Source of the DNA: Hypericum androsaemum
Lineage: Eukaryota > Streptophyta > Magnoliopsida > Malpighiales > Hypericaceae
Assembly: GCA_963995505.1 (NCBI GenBank)
Contig: OZ023187.1
Coordinates: forward strand, 18,762,584-18,826,583
Length of the DNA: 64,000 bases
Direction of reading: 5' to 3'
Shown here piece after piece: positions 1 to 11,320 of this stretch. Numbering within the stretch: the first letter of the stretch is position 1; every line of letters starts with the position of its first letter. The notes beneath the pieces are model-generated. The model was not told the DNA's origin. It saw only the letters and a list, made by a program, of their open reading frames with translations, and made no database searches. Both the position numbers and the translations under genes were made by a program.

Positions 1-1148
1 ATGGACACGGTATTTATAAAGCTTTTATTTTATTTATTCGTTTGCGGTTTTCCTGAATATAATTTTTCTGGGATTAAACAAGGGTTTTATTAATATAATG
101 CACTAGTAGGATTAGTTAAATAATTTAGCAAACTTCACTAAAAATTCTTTTTTTCTGCAAGTTTGATATTTTTTTTTGGAAGATAAGATTTAAATTAAGT
201 CATAAGATCTTTTAGTTTTTCACCAAAAAACTTGGGAATATTATCTTTTAGACATAAGATAATAGTTTTTAGAAAAAAAAACCTTTATATAAATCTGTTG
301 TTTCATAAATATTTTAAATTGGGTGGCATCTTTAATCTTCTTTTACAGTAAAAAAAGGCCTTTTCGAACTAACTTGGGGGCGAAGGAGTTGCCTTGTAAA
401 GTCGGTCTCATAGGATATGAACATCGACTTTTGCTCAACTTGGCACGCTTAACCGAATTTGAATTAATTATGGAATAAATACTTAAATACTAATTGGTTT
501 CAGAAAATAACAATATCTCCCAGCAAGAAAATTAGAAAAGACCAGCAAGCAGATCAAATTGGTAAAAAAAAATTAATTTAGTTAAGAACTTTTGAGTTCA
601 AGAATGCATTAATATAGTCAATGGGTTTGTAGTTCAACAGCACAAGGTGTTATAAATAATTAGGAGATCCAAAGTTCAAACTTTGACAATATCATGGTAT
701 AATAATTTACCTTTAAAAAAAAGAATGTATTAATATATAGATACTTGATGGAAAAGTTTTATCACCTATCTAATTCGAACACTAACTAAGGTTGTTATAA
801 TTTAAATTAGAAGTTTCGAGTTTGAACACATGTGATGTCCCTCTCCAAAAAAAAATTGAATACCAGTGAATACAACAATACTAAATATTTATTTTTAAAA
901 TTAAATTAGTCTAAATGTGTGATTCTAACTTATTGATCCGATAAATGTTTAGGAGAACAACTGATTAAAAAACTAAAAGAGATAACGAACACCTAGCTTT
1001 GGACGATAAAAAATGCAAGCCACAGAAATCCAAACGACCAGCAAGTCAGGGAGGTAGCCGTTCACCCGTGAGTGGACGACAGGACAGCGTAGAGTAATCC
1101 ATCTTCGAAGCGCTTCGCTTCACACTCACTCTCTACCCTTCAACTAAA
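1..1148. other. AT-rich intergenic DNA and promoter side of the methyltransferase gene
   Basis: No coding segment or RNA gene is visible. The stretch is AT-rich with many short A and T runs. Around 640-840 there are degenerate pieces that resemble the dispersed repeat described near 17757 and 42055 (a phrase meaning roughly 'attcgaacac...gagtttgaac'). The last 100 bases become more GC-rich and contain a CT-rich stretch just before the start codon, consistent with a 5' untranslated region. Confidence 0.6.
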
Positions 1149-4100
1149 ATGATGGTGGTTTCCCTCCATTTTCCCATCACTTACGCGCGGGCCCACAACG
1201 CAGCTACTTCTCCTCCCTCCAGGCCTCCTCCAAGGCTCTCCAAGCGGGCCCACAGACCCAACTCTTCGGTTCCTGCTCATGGCACCAGGAGGAAAGGTAA
1301 GGACTTGATGGTTGCTATTGCTCGTATTTGTCGGGATTACCACATTGCTAGTTGCGTAAAAGTTTTGGATCGGATACGTAGATTATAACGTGTTATAAGA
1401 GCCAATCACTCCTACTAGACCCGTGGCCCATTGTTGTTTGCTATACGACCCCTGTGTCATAGTGAAAGGGAGCACAAAAAGACATGATCTTTTTGGATTT
1501 AACATCAACCCCAGTTCAAAATTTGAAGCTTTAAACCAGTTTTTGATGAATTTCTTTTACTTATGAACAATGTCCAACAACGCGACGACCGATGTGGTAA
1601 TCTCAACAGCATTTGCTGTTTTCCCTTGGTTTAGGCCATAATAAGAAAAGGAAGTACACTTTGATTCCTGTTCCCAGTACTAGGAGAAAGGTTAAGTAAG
1701 AGCTTGATGATTGATATTGCTTATCTTAGCCCATACAAGAGGAGAAGATAGTGGAAGGGCCCCACGTTTGAAAGTTTGAAGCTTTAGTGGCTGTGGATTT
1801 GTGTAATAATATTATTTGTTTCCCTTGGTTTAGGCCATAACAGTGAAGGAAGTAGCTTTCTCTTTTGGTTTTGTACTCCTTGCTTGCTAGCCACTGTATA
1901 TCTGCACGACTGTCAGTGATCATTGTGGATTTTTGTAGGTCCGGTCAGTCCATTGCAGGAAGCTCCCAAGTTGAATTTGAAGGTTTCTCCGCATAGAGCT
2001 GGTACTCATTCTCATTCCCTCTGTCTATTCTTTGATCAGAAGTTAGTCCCTTGCTTTGTCACCTTTACTCTTGTTGCTAGTCGAAGTTTTTCCCTTCTTT
2101 TTGAACTTGGCGTGGTGCGCTGTGTGCAGTTTCTGCTGTGAGGTTGATGAGAATAGAGATGGGTGGTGCTTTTGCCGATCTTTTGAACGAAAAAGGGAAA
2201 GGCTCTGGTGAAAATGAGATGCAATATGTGGAAAGAACTCTTGGTTTTCGCACCAAGGATTTAGAAGACCGTGATCTTAGACTGGTAACATGGCTTCCCC
2301 TCCTATTTGTCTTTGATTTGAAGCTCAACAATCAGATAGTTTTGTGTTCCCTTTCCGTTTCAACTGAAAGCCAATGGGTCAGCTCTGAGCTGCAATGGAA
2401 CTTGGGTTGTCATAGCTGCAAGTTCAGAGAGTCCCTTGCTGATCGACATGTGATTTAGATGTATAATGTCTGTAATTCTCACATTTGGTGCTGGACAGGT
2501 CACAGAGATTGTTGGAGGCACCATCCGCTGGAGACGTTTTCTCGACCATTTAATTTGTAGTTTGTGCCATGATAACATGTTTAAGAAGATGGAACCTCTA
2601 CTTGTGCAGGTAAGTTTTTCATTTGGGCCTCTCACGTGCTTCTTCTTATCATGCCCAACTCGAAGAGGCGCACTCTGCTTCTGGGTTGCGACAGTTTTGA
2701 TATGTGACAAGCCTAACATGTTGTTTCCTTTCCTTATAGATTCTCAGAATTGGATTTTATGAGATTGTCAAGTTAGACATGCCATCATATGCTGTTGTGG
2801 ATGAGGTAAGCTCACATGGTTCCTTCATATTCGTAAAGCACTTATGATGTTACAATTGACAAGCTCATTTACCATATTAACCTCAAACATTCATCTCATT
2901 TGTCCTTAAAATATCCCTCTCTGAACTGGATTTTATTCCTTATTCCTTATTCCTCAGACCATTATATTCATCTGCAGTATTTATACCCGAAGTCTTATTC
3001 TTATCGGAAATCCTCACCTTTCTCAGTTAATTTATCTCTTAGATAATCTATGTGTTTCTTGCTTCAAGGTGTACGACATCAGTGAGTACATTGGAGTTGT
3101 TGAAGAATCGTTTTCTTCACCAATGTTTCGGAATTTTGTATTGAACTGACGTTTCAATGAGGTATATCTGTTTGAATTTACGAAATTACAATTTCAGAAC
3201 GTGACACTTGCAAAAGTTGCCCTTAGACCTGGTGCTGGCAGTATGGTGAATGCAATTCTTCGAAAGCTAGTGTCACTTAAGGTTTGGCCACTGTCTTTAC
3301 CTCATCGGAAAAGAAAAGGAGTTGCTCTTGTGTTGTTGCGTTGGTGTTGTTCCAGAATCCAATGTGGGAAAAAGAAAAAGAAATAGAAAAACGGAATGCA
3401 GAAAGTCCTGAAGCAATGTCAAGTTTTCAAAATTTATCCCTGTGGACTTGGTATCTTATTATTTTTGGCTTCTGGCTCTGCAGGAAAGCAATGCCCTTCC
3501 AGTTCCCAAATTGGAAGGCAATGATCGTGCTCAAGCACGTGCACTGGCCACTCTTCACTCCCACCCAGTGGTTAGGTTTCAATACCATGATATTTGTAAT
3601 TCATGAATCTCTGTTCAAAGGTTTGTGTAATTTAGGTATGATCTGTGGAAGTTTATCGCTTTTCCGTTCCACTTCCAATTCATTGCAGTGGATGGTGAGG
3701 CGTTGGGTAGAATATTTTGGGCAAGAGAAGGCTATCAACTTGATGATTTGGAACAACAGTGAACCCAGTTTTAGCCTAAGGTTTTATCTTGACTTGCATG
3801 TTCTCTATCAAACATATGCTTCATCCTTTCTCATTGAGCTTCTGTCATGTTCAGAGCAAACATTGGCAAAGGTATTTCACGATCGGATCTGGTGATGCAG
3901 CTCGAATCATTGAAGGTGCTTGGTGAATGATGCCATTTTATGGTTTTTGTCGTTTCCTTGTCATTGGTCAGAATCATTCCACACTTCACGCGATAATGCT
4001 ATTCCTCAGTATAGATTGATGCCCTATGTTTGCTTGCTCAACGTTTTTCCTCATCTAATGTGGACAAATATGGCTCATCAACATGTAATCATGCATCGAT

Positions 4101-5602
4101 TATTGCCCCAGTTTACCAGTTTCGACTCACTGAACTTGAACCCTTCAATCCAGGTTCCTCATGAACTTTCACCGCACCTAGACGATTTTGTCCGTGTAAA
4201 AACTGGAATGCAGGTATCATGCAAAAGAGTCCTTTCATTATTGTTTCTGGTCCTGCGATAACTCTTTCTTTAAGCATCTCTTGCTTCATCCAGAATGTCA
4301 TCCAAGCTGGATTACTGAAACAAGGTCTTTGTGCTGTCCAAGACGAGAGTGCAGGTTTGCATTCCCACAATTCAAAGTGTCTTTATCGTGCAGAGACAGA
4401 AAGTGAAATCATGAAGTGGATTCCCTGCAGGTCTGATAGGCTCTATCGTCGATCCTCAACCGGGAGATAACATTATTGATTGCTGTGCTGCTCCTGGAGG
4501 AAAGACCCTTTACATGGCCTCCAAATTGCGAGGGAAAGGTACTTCGTAAGTGGTGGTTGTTTTTGTTTCTGTTGGATATCGGAACCCTTTACATTATTGA
4601 TTTACCATGTATTCTCAACCAGAAGCCTAGGAAGTTCTTTTAAAACCAATTTGAGTTTGTTCTTTGTCCTGCTATTCAGATGATAGGTCCCTAGTTTGTA
4701 TTCGGGCAAGTCTACAACGGTTGTACATTTCTGTGTTATAGGAAAAGTTTATGCAGTTGACAAAAACAAAGGTCGATTGAGAATCCTTAAAGAGACAGCA
4801 AAACTGCATCAGCTTGATAGTGTCATCACCGTTGTACCAGCTGATCTTCGTACCTTTGTGGTAAGTTATGACACTTACAGAAAGCTAGAAATAGAGAATA
4901 TAAGGGCATTTGACAATGCCTTTTTCTTGAATTCATTGTTAGGATGAGTGTCCATCCAAGTATGACAAGGTTTTACTTGACGCACCGTGCTCTGGCCTCG
5001 GTGTTCTCTCCAAGGTAACCCCTTTAGGCAGATTGGCTGCTTTGAATTCCGACATTTCCTCATTTTTTATGGAACTATGTTATGTCATATGGCCAGAGAG
5101 CGGACTTGCGCTGGAACCGGAGATTGGAGGATATGGAAGAACTTAAGAATTTGCAGGATGAGCTCCTTGATGCAGCGTCCATGTGAGATTGAAATTCTCC
5201 TCTCCCATTTCCATGGCACAAATTAGATTTAAAAAAAGTTGAAATGGATACTTGACACAACCTGATGCTGGATGTGTAGGTTAGTAAAGCCTGGAGGAGT
5301 TTTGGTATACAGTACGTGCTCTATTGATCACGAGGAGAACGAGGAGAGAGTGGATGCATTTCGTAGCAGGCATCCTGTGAGTGCAATAACTCACTTCTAG
5401 TGCACAACATACCTTGTGCTCACTGTATATTAGGTTCCTCATCGCTACCCTTGTTGGTATTTTGTAACAGGAATTCCGCGTAGATCCCGTGGACAAGTTC
5501 GTTCCATCTGGCTTCGTTACAGACCAAGGTTTCTACTCATCCGACCCAGTAAAGCATTCCCTTGACGGGGCTTTTGCAGCTCGCCTGATTCTTCGAAAGT
5601 GA
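1149..5602 (+). CDS. RsmB-type RNA (cytosine-5-)-methyltransferase with NusB domain, probably chloroplast (17 exons)
   Basis: Transfers a methyl group from S-adenosylmethionine to carbon 5 of cytosine in RNA, most likely plastid rRNA. Exons: 1149-1296, 1939-2001, 2130-2284, 2499-2609, 2740-2805, 3198-3281, 3484-3570, 3689-3780, 3855-3915, 4154-4213, 4294-4354, 4431-4538, 4742-4860, 4943-5014, 5097-5182, 5280-5376, 5471-5602; all join in frame to 533 residues. Residues about 60-230 form a NusB-like RNA-binding domain (VALRPGAGSMVNAILRKL). The C-terminal half is a NOL1/NOP2/Sun methyltransferase: SAM-binding DCCAAPGGKT, then DAPCSG and YSTCSI with both family cysteines present. The N-terminus is rich in Ser, Pro and Arg without acidic residues, as in plastid transit peptides. 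It resembles Arabidopsis At3g13180 in architecture and length. No break is seen. Confidence 0.9.
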
Positions 5603-6954
5603 AAGAACATGTTGCAGCAATCAAGCACTTGGGTCGGAAGCTACTTCAACACGTGGCCTTTCCTTTCGTCGCCGGATGGACAACGGGTGGCTAATTCAAA
5701 GCTCAAGGATGAATCCTGATCAAAAGGCTGAAGCTACATACATGGTCATCGGGTACGGATCCGAAACCGGAACGCTCAGTCGATACAGCTTGCAGAGAGC
5801 TGAGTAGCGAGGCATCGTAATAGCAATGGCTTGGTATGCCAAACACAAGAATGAAGAGAAGGATGAGGTAGAGAGAAGGTTCGACCAAGAAGCTTTACTT
5901 TGTACAATTGATTGCATCTACTCCACATGTTCAATATGAGGAAATCATAACGAGAGTCATTTGTTGAACTAATATCAGCTTGGAAGTATCCAACTCTCTT
6001 GTCCGAGGCCTCATGTTCACATCTATGTCATTATAATGTGCCACTCCGAGCCAAGTTAAGTATGATTCGGTAGATTTCTATATTTCTTATATTTAGAATG
6101 AGTATCTATATTTGGTTAGATGATAAATTCATGTACAAATTTGCTTGTTTTATGTTTGGTTGATTTAGAAATAGGGAATTCATTTTAAAACTCTTACATG
6201 TTTACGTTTTAATATAACATGAAATTTATTTACAAATTTCTCTATTTAAGTCTAACGGATATCATTTATAACTAAAAAATGAATAAATTGAATTCTAAGA
6301 TAATTTTCATGTGTAACCAAAGATTTGTACTTTTTGTAAATGAATTAGAAACTTACTTGAAATATTTTAAGAATTTTCAAACTTATGGTTACAATAACTT
6401 GCAATAAGACCAGGGGAAATAATAAAATCAATTTTAACATACTAAGCGACAAATCATTGAATCAAACAAGCACTTGTGCTGACTGAGATAATAGAGTTGG
6501 TTTAACTTTTTAAAAATTCTAATTTAGATTAATTGACCTGTCCATACCAAGTGACAACATAAATTTTTTTGGACTATCCAAAGTAGTTGGCAATTTTCAA
6601 AAGATATACCCAACGCGAACCTAAATTAATCGACTTATAAAAAACATTGATAAGATTTTAAACGATACAAAATTATTAATACTTATGATCGAAATAATAG
6701 TTCATAAATTATAGAAAACGCTGAATTATTATAAGGTAAATCATAATTTTTTGGTTTATACTAATACTAATCAAATTTTAGCTAGATAGATTTTTTTAAA
6801 GATAATACAATTTTTCTAACAATAATTTAATACAACTATGATTCCAATTACTCGAATTCGAAATAAATCCTACACAATAACCACTCTTGTCTCTCGAGCA
6901 CAAAACCTCTCTGTGTTACTCTGTCTCGTCCTTGTCCTCCTCCCCGAACAGAAA
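5603..6954. other. 3' end of the methyltransferase gene and intergenic DNA
   Basis: The first 350 bases are of mixed composition and look like a 3' untranslated region. From about 6060 to 6840 the DNA is very AT-rich with no reading frame worth calling. A frame open upstream of the next gene would add 39 residues from 6838, but that part is AT-rich with no conserved look, so I treat it as leader. Confidence 0.5.
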
Positions 6955-7319
6955 ATGAGGCAGCGATGGGCCCACCGCGTCCCCGCCGCCCTAACCCGCC
7001 TCCTCCTCCTCTCCCGCTCCTCCTCCTCCTCCACCACCACCCAAACGCCGTCGTTCCCCTTAAAGCACGTGACCCGGTCCAACTTCCTCCCTTCCCAGGG
7101 GGAGCTGGCGGCGCTGATCCGGAACGCGGACTTCGTGGCCGTCGACCTGGAGATGACCGGCGTCACGAGCTCCCCGTGGCGGGAGACCTTGGAGGTCGAC
7201 TCGCCGGACGTCAAGTACCTCAAGGTCAGGGACTCCGCCGCCTCCTTCGCCGTCCTCCAGCTCGGCGTCTGCCCCTTCCGCTGGGACCCTAACCGCCTCT
7301 CCTTCATCGCCCACCCGTT

Positions 7320-7355
<36 letters not shown>

Positions 7356-9743
7356 TCTAATTGCCTCGGTCTATTGGTAAAATTACGTCTTTGCCATTGC
7401 CCACTTCGGAAAAATTGTAACTTTGTCCCTGTCTGTTGAAAAAATTACGTCTTTGCCATTGCCCACTTCCTATTAGGCACAATTTCTTCTTGTTCCCGGG
7501 GGAAGAGGAGTTCCTGTGCCAGACGGCGTCGTTGGACTTCTTGGCCAAGTATCAGTTCGACTTCAACGCTTGCATATACCATGGGGTTCCTTACATGTCC
7601 AGGGCCCGCGAGGAGGAAGCACTTAGGGAGCTGTACGAGAAGGATGGGGTGGAGGTGGCGGAGGAGGAGGGGGGTTTGGTTGGTAGGGGTGGTGGGAGGG
7701 AGGAGGACGAGAGGGTGACGGATGTTCTGTTTAGTAGGAGGATGAAGGACAAGTTGACGTCCTGGCGAGATGTATTGTTGCAAGGTGGCTCCGGGAATGA
7801 GGATGTCAAGACGGTGTTCTACAAAGGGCGTCCTGCTTTTAGCTTGAGTGGCTTCACTCCTCATCAGATTAGGATGATTCAATTGGTGAGTTATGCCTGA
7901 TGTTGTTTCGAGATATACTTTCTGGTTTTTGCTAAAGTTTGTCGTTTTGGCGGTGACATTCTTGTTGGATTTCTTAAGGTTGTGAAGAAGCATTTCGAGA
8001 ATCTTGCATTTGTTCGTGTGGATGGGGAGGAATCTGGCATGGACAGATTGATTGTGTATACAGAGTCGAAGGCTGACAAGGAGTTGCTCAGGGTAAAGAT
8101 GTTAACGGCTTTCCATGCTACTGATTGAAAAACTCTTGCTCATAGATGTCCAATTTGGTTGTGTAACGAGACCGTGCATCTGATTTCTGATCTTTTTTAA
8201 GTTTCTGAAGTCTGATTAGATGGTCGAGTCTGAAGTCTTTCAAAAATTCTGTGGAAACTACAGTTTTGTAACTTGTCTTTTACATATTCTCAGAAAGAAG
8301 TGAAAGAGGATTGTTGTCAGGCTCAAAGGACAAAGATTACTGCTGCAGTTGGGTTTCGCCATGTTATCGATCTACTTTCTTGGGAGAAAAAGTTGCTCGT
8401 TGGCCATAATTGCTTCTTAGGTGGGTGGGTCTGTTGTTGTGTGTTTCACAATGGGACTCCATATTGATTATTTATTTGCTGGTGCAGATATTGCACACAT
8501 CTATAGCAAATTCTTAGGTCCTCTACCTTGGAGTGCTGAAGAATTTGTTACCTCTGTGAACAAGTCCTTCCCATACATTGTCGACACCAAGATACTCTTG
8601 AATTCCGATAGCATTTTGAGGCAAAGGATGAATAAATCAAGCACAAGTCTTTCCTCGGCCTTCACTACTCTTTGTCCTCAAATGGCGTTGAGCATATTTA
8701 ACAAGTCAGACTTTGGTACCAGTACATTTGTGAAAGTAGAGGTCCAAGTTGATGATGCAAGGTTTGCCTTCCTGTACATTGCATTCTCTTTGTCTGAAGG
8801 ATTCCAATGTCGATCATGAATACTTTTTTAACTCGATGCATGCCCCTGGTAGAGCAAGAATTCCTATCAGATTTGAGTTTGGACGTAACCATTCGGTTTT
8901 AAATGCCTGCCAATTTGGAAAGTTTCTGATTGTTAATTGGATATTCTGTTATCTTTTTATTTCAGGTCTTCCAACTGGGATTCTGGGGTCAAGCATGAAG
9001 CTGGATATGATGCATTTATGACAGGATGCGTCTTTGCGCAGGCATGCCGTCATCTAGGAATAGATTTCGAGTCGCGCTCGCCAACTGATAGTTTGGCCGC
9101 ACATGAAAAGCTTCAGAAGCACGTGAACCTTCTGTATCTCAGTTGGATTGGTGGAGACATTATCAATCTAAGAACTGGTGACAGAATTCCAGAGTCCGTT
9201 TTATCGACAAAGCGGGGTCCCAAGATTGTGTTTGAGAACATTGTTTTGATTTGGCGGTTCCCATCTAACCTGAAAAGGGCAGAGATCACACAATGCATCT
9301 CCAAAGTCTTTGGACCACTCTCTGTAAGGTCCGTTTTCCGCATTGACGAGACTGCAGTTTTTGTTCTCTTCAGCAAGGCGGACTTCGTACAGGATTTTCT
9401 GGCTTTAAAACAATCGTTGGAGAGTGGTCATGATGCAGTCTCTGTTTTGCATCCGCTGTGGAAGCTGTTGGAAGGAGGCAACACATGCGCTGCTGGTTAT
9501 GAAACCTACAGGGAGATATGCAACTCGCCCGTCTCGAAAATGCTCTTTGCTGATCAAGCAGAAGCAGTCGGTATCAAATGGAAGACCAAATTGGTAGAGC
9601 CTAATGCAGAGGCATTGCCTAATGTAGGGTATTCATCTGAAACTCGTTCAGCTCCTGATGACATGACGTCCGATCAGTCGGTTCCCGACGAGACTGCTGG
9701 TTCTTTTTACTCTACATCAAGACAGATAAGAGCCGCTAACTAG
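6955..9743 (+). CDS. AHG2: PARN-type poly(A)-specific 3' exoribonuclease, probably mitochondrial (6 exons)
   Basis: A DEDD-family nuclease that removes poly(A) tails; the Arabidopsis homolog AHG2/AtPARN acts on mitochondrial mRNA tails. Exons 6955-7316, 7477-7885, 7979-8092, 8294-8420, 8488-8761 and 8966-9743 join in frame to 687 residues, the size expected for plant PARN. Catalytic acidic residues are all visible: D and E in FVAVDLEMTGV, D in YIVDTKILL, and D in HEAGYDAFMTG with its preceding His. The start at 6955 gives MRQRWAHRVPAALTRLLLLS, an Arg/Leu/Ser-rich presequence typical of mitochondria. An acidic, glycine-rich low-complexity insert lies in exon 2. The gene converges tail to tail with the INCENP gene. 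The name rests on domain layout and length; a second plant PARN paralog is possible. Confidence 0.88.
7317..7476 (+). repeat. PARN intron 1: TC microsatellite and a 29-bp direct duplication
   Basis: Intron 1 begins with a run of TC dinucleotides (about 7321-7350). It then holds two copies of a 29-30 bp sequence, at about 7379-7407 and 7440-7469 (core attacgtctttgccattgc). The second copy abuts the splice acceptor tattag. Confidence 0.8.
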
Positions 9744-11320
9744 AGATTTTAGTGCCGAAGCATGGTCTTAAGCGAAGGGGTCGGTTGGTCCAAAACTCTG
9801 TATCTGATGAAGTTTTGTACACGATAGGTAGGTGTAGCCATGTAGGAAGAGAAGCGAAGAGAAGCAAAAGTTTAGACATAGAGCAGCCAAGTAATTTTTA
9901 TACGATGGCCAACATTGATCCATTTATTAAACTTAATTGTTATGCAATATAAGTGCAACTTTTCGCATGTGTGTTGCAGTTCCAATTAAAGATTTCGGGT
10001 CAGACATACAATTTTTAACAGGTAGGCTCAATACAGAGGCCAGGACCAACAACAATGTTCATCGCAGATGCTCGCCCTTCTTGGCGCACCACGCCATCGC
10101 CGGACCAAGTTCTTGTGCCTCAGGCGGGCTATGATGGACACTCAAACAGGAACTCGGTCCGCCCCTCGTGTGAGTCCTTCGATGTCTTCACAGCCGCGGG
10201 CCCGCAGCGATCGTCCCAGAGGACATCAAGAAGTACACATTCCCAAACGGTTGAAATGGGAGCGTCTGGGCTAACGGGATTATCTGGGCTTTCGCCTGGG
10301 CTGAGCTCGAGGGCTGGTTTGGGCTTCAAAAATGGGCTTTGCTTTGATCTGGACTTCAGATTGGGCCAGGCTCACAGGGATGAACTAGCCTTTGGACTGG
10401 GTTAGGGCCTGGGGCTTATGATTGGGACTTCATTTCAACTATTGTTCTTCACTTTTTTTTTAATTGTAAGTTTGACATCTTTATAGAGTTAGTTTGTAAT
10501 TAATTGGTACAATAAACTTTGCAATAAAGTTAGAGGATATTTATAATTATTTAATATTTTAATGCTAAATATTATCAAATAATTCAAAAAAAAATCTGAT
10601 CACCAGATGGTCAAACTAGTTGGACCAACAAAGGGCATCCAAATTGCTTCCCCATTTTTTATAACATTGCCAACAGTACATGCTAACAAAAGACAGTAAC
10701 AGTAACTGTTCACCAGATTCAAGCAAACCATTTAGCGATGGCCGGATAAACCGTACATATAATTTCCTGAAATTTGGGATTTGCTTTTGGTGATTCAACA
10801 GATTCCAGAATTGAGATGAATTCACTAACTGGGTTGGATTCATTAAGGATGCTTTTTCCAAAAGGTTCAGAACAAATACACGACGGAGGAGTTAAAGAAC
10901 ATATACAAGAAGGGAAACGTACACTATTCGTGTACCGATTTTTGCCGAGGAAGCATCAGACACGCTCATGAGCTCTGTACATTACGTTATGTTCCAATCT
11001 GTAAAGAGAAAATCGTACAAGAGTTACTTCGATGTGGTAGCCGCTGACTCGAATGGGAAATCAAGGAATGAGCAGGGGTGTTTAGTTCATTGTGACTCTT
11101 CTAGTTTGACGATCATCTTAGCCTTTCCAGGTGAAGTAAAGATGGTACTTGTTGAATGCACAGTACTGCAATATCTGATATCTAACATATATGCAAGTGA
11201 CAATCTCGGGTAATGTTCGAGGAAATGCTGTGCTCATGTAGAAGAGGAAAGTTGGAGGACTAACCTCTTACTGCTGAAGGCCTCCATATCAAGAAAAGAG
11301 AAGCTGCGGGAAGGGTTATA
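9744..11320. other. Convergent 3' region between PARN and INCENP genes
   Basis: This gap separates two genes that end toward each other. The part at 10050-10420 is GC-richer, with repeated GGGCTT/GGGCT words that keep a frame open by chance. I see no conserved protein in it. From 10420 to 10600 the DNA is AT-rich. The segment adjoining 11321 is probably the 3' untranslated region of the INCENP gene. Confidence 0.5.

Noticed and set aside
6838..6954. A 39-residue N-terminal extension of PARN
   Set aside because: Encoded by AT-rich leader-like DNA; the downstream ATG starts a clear mitochondrial presequence.
10055..10405. 116-codon plus-strand ORF
   Set aside because: Its later part arises from GGGCTT-like words and it matches no family; it overlaps the convergent 3' region.
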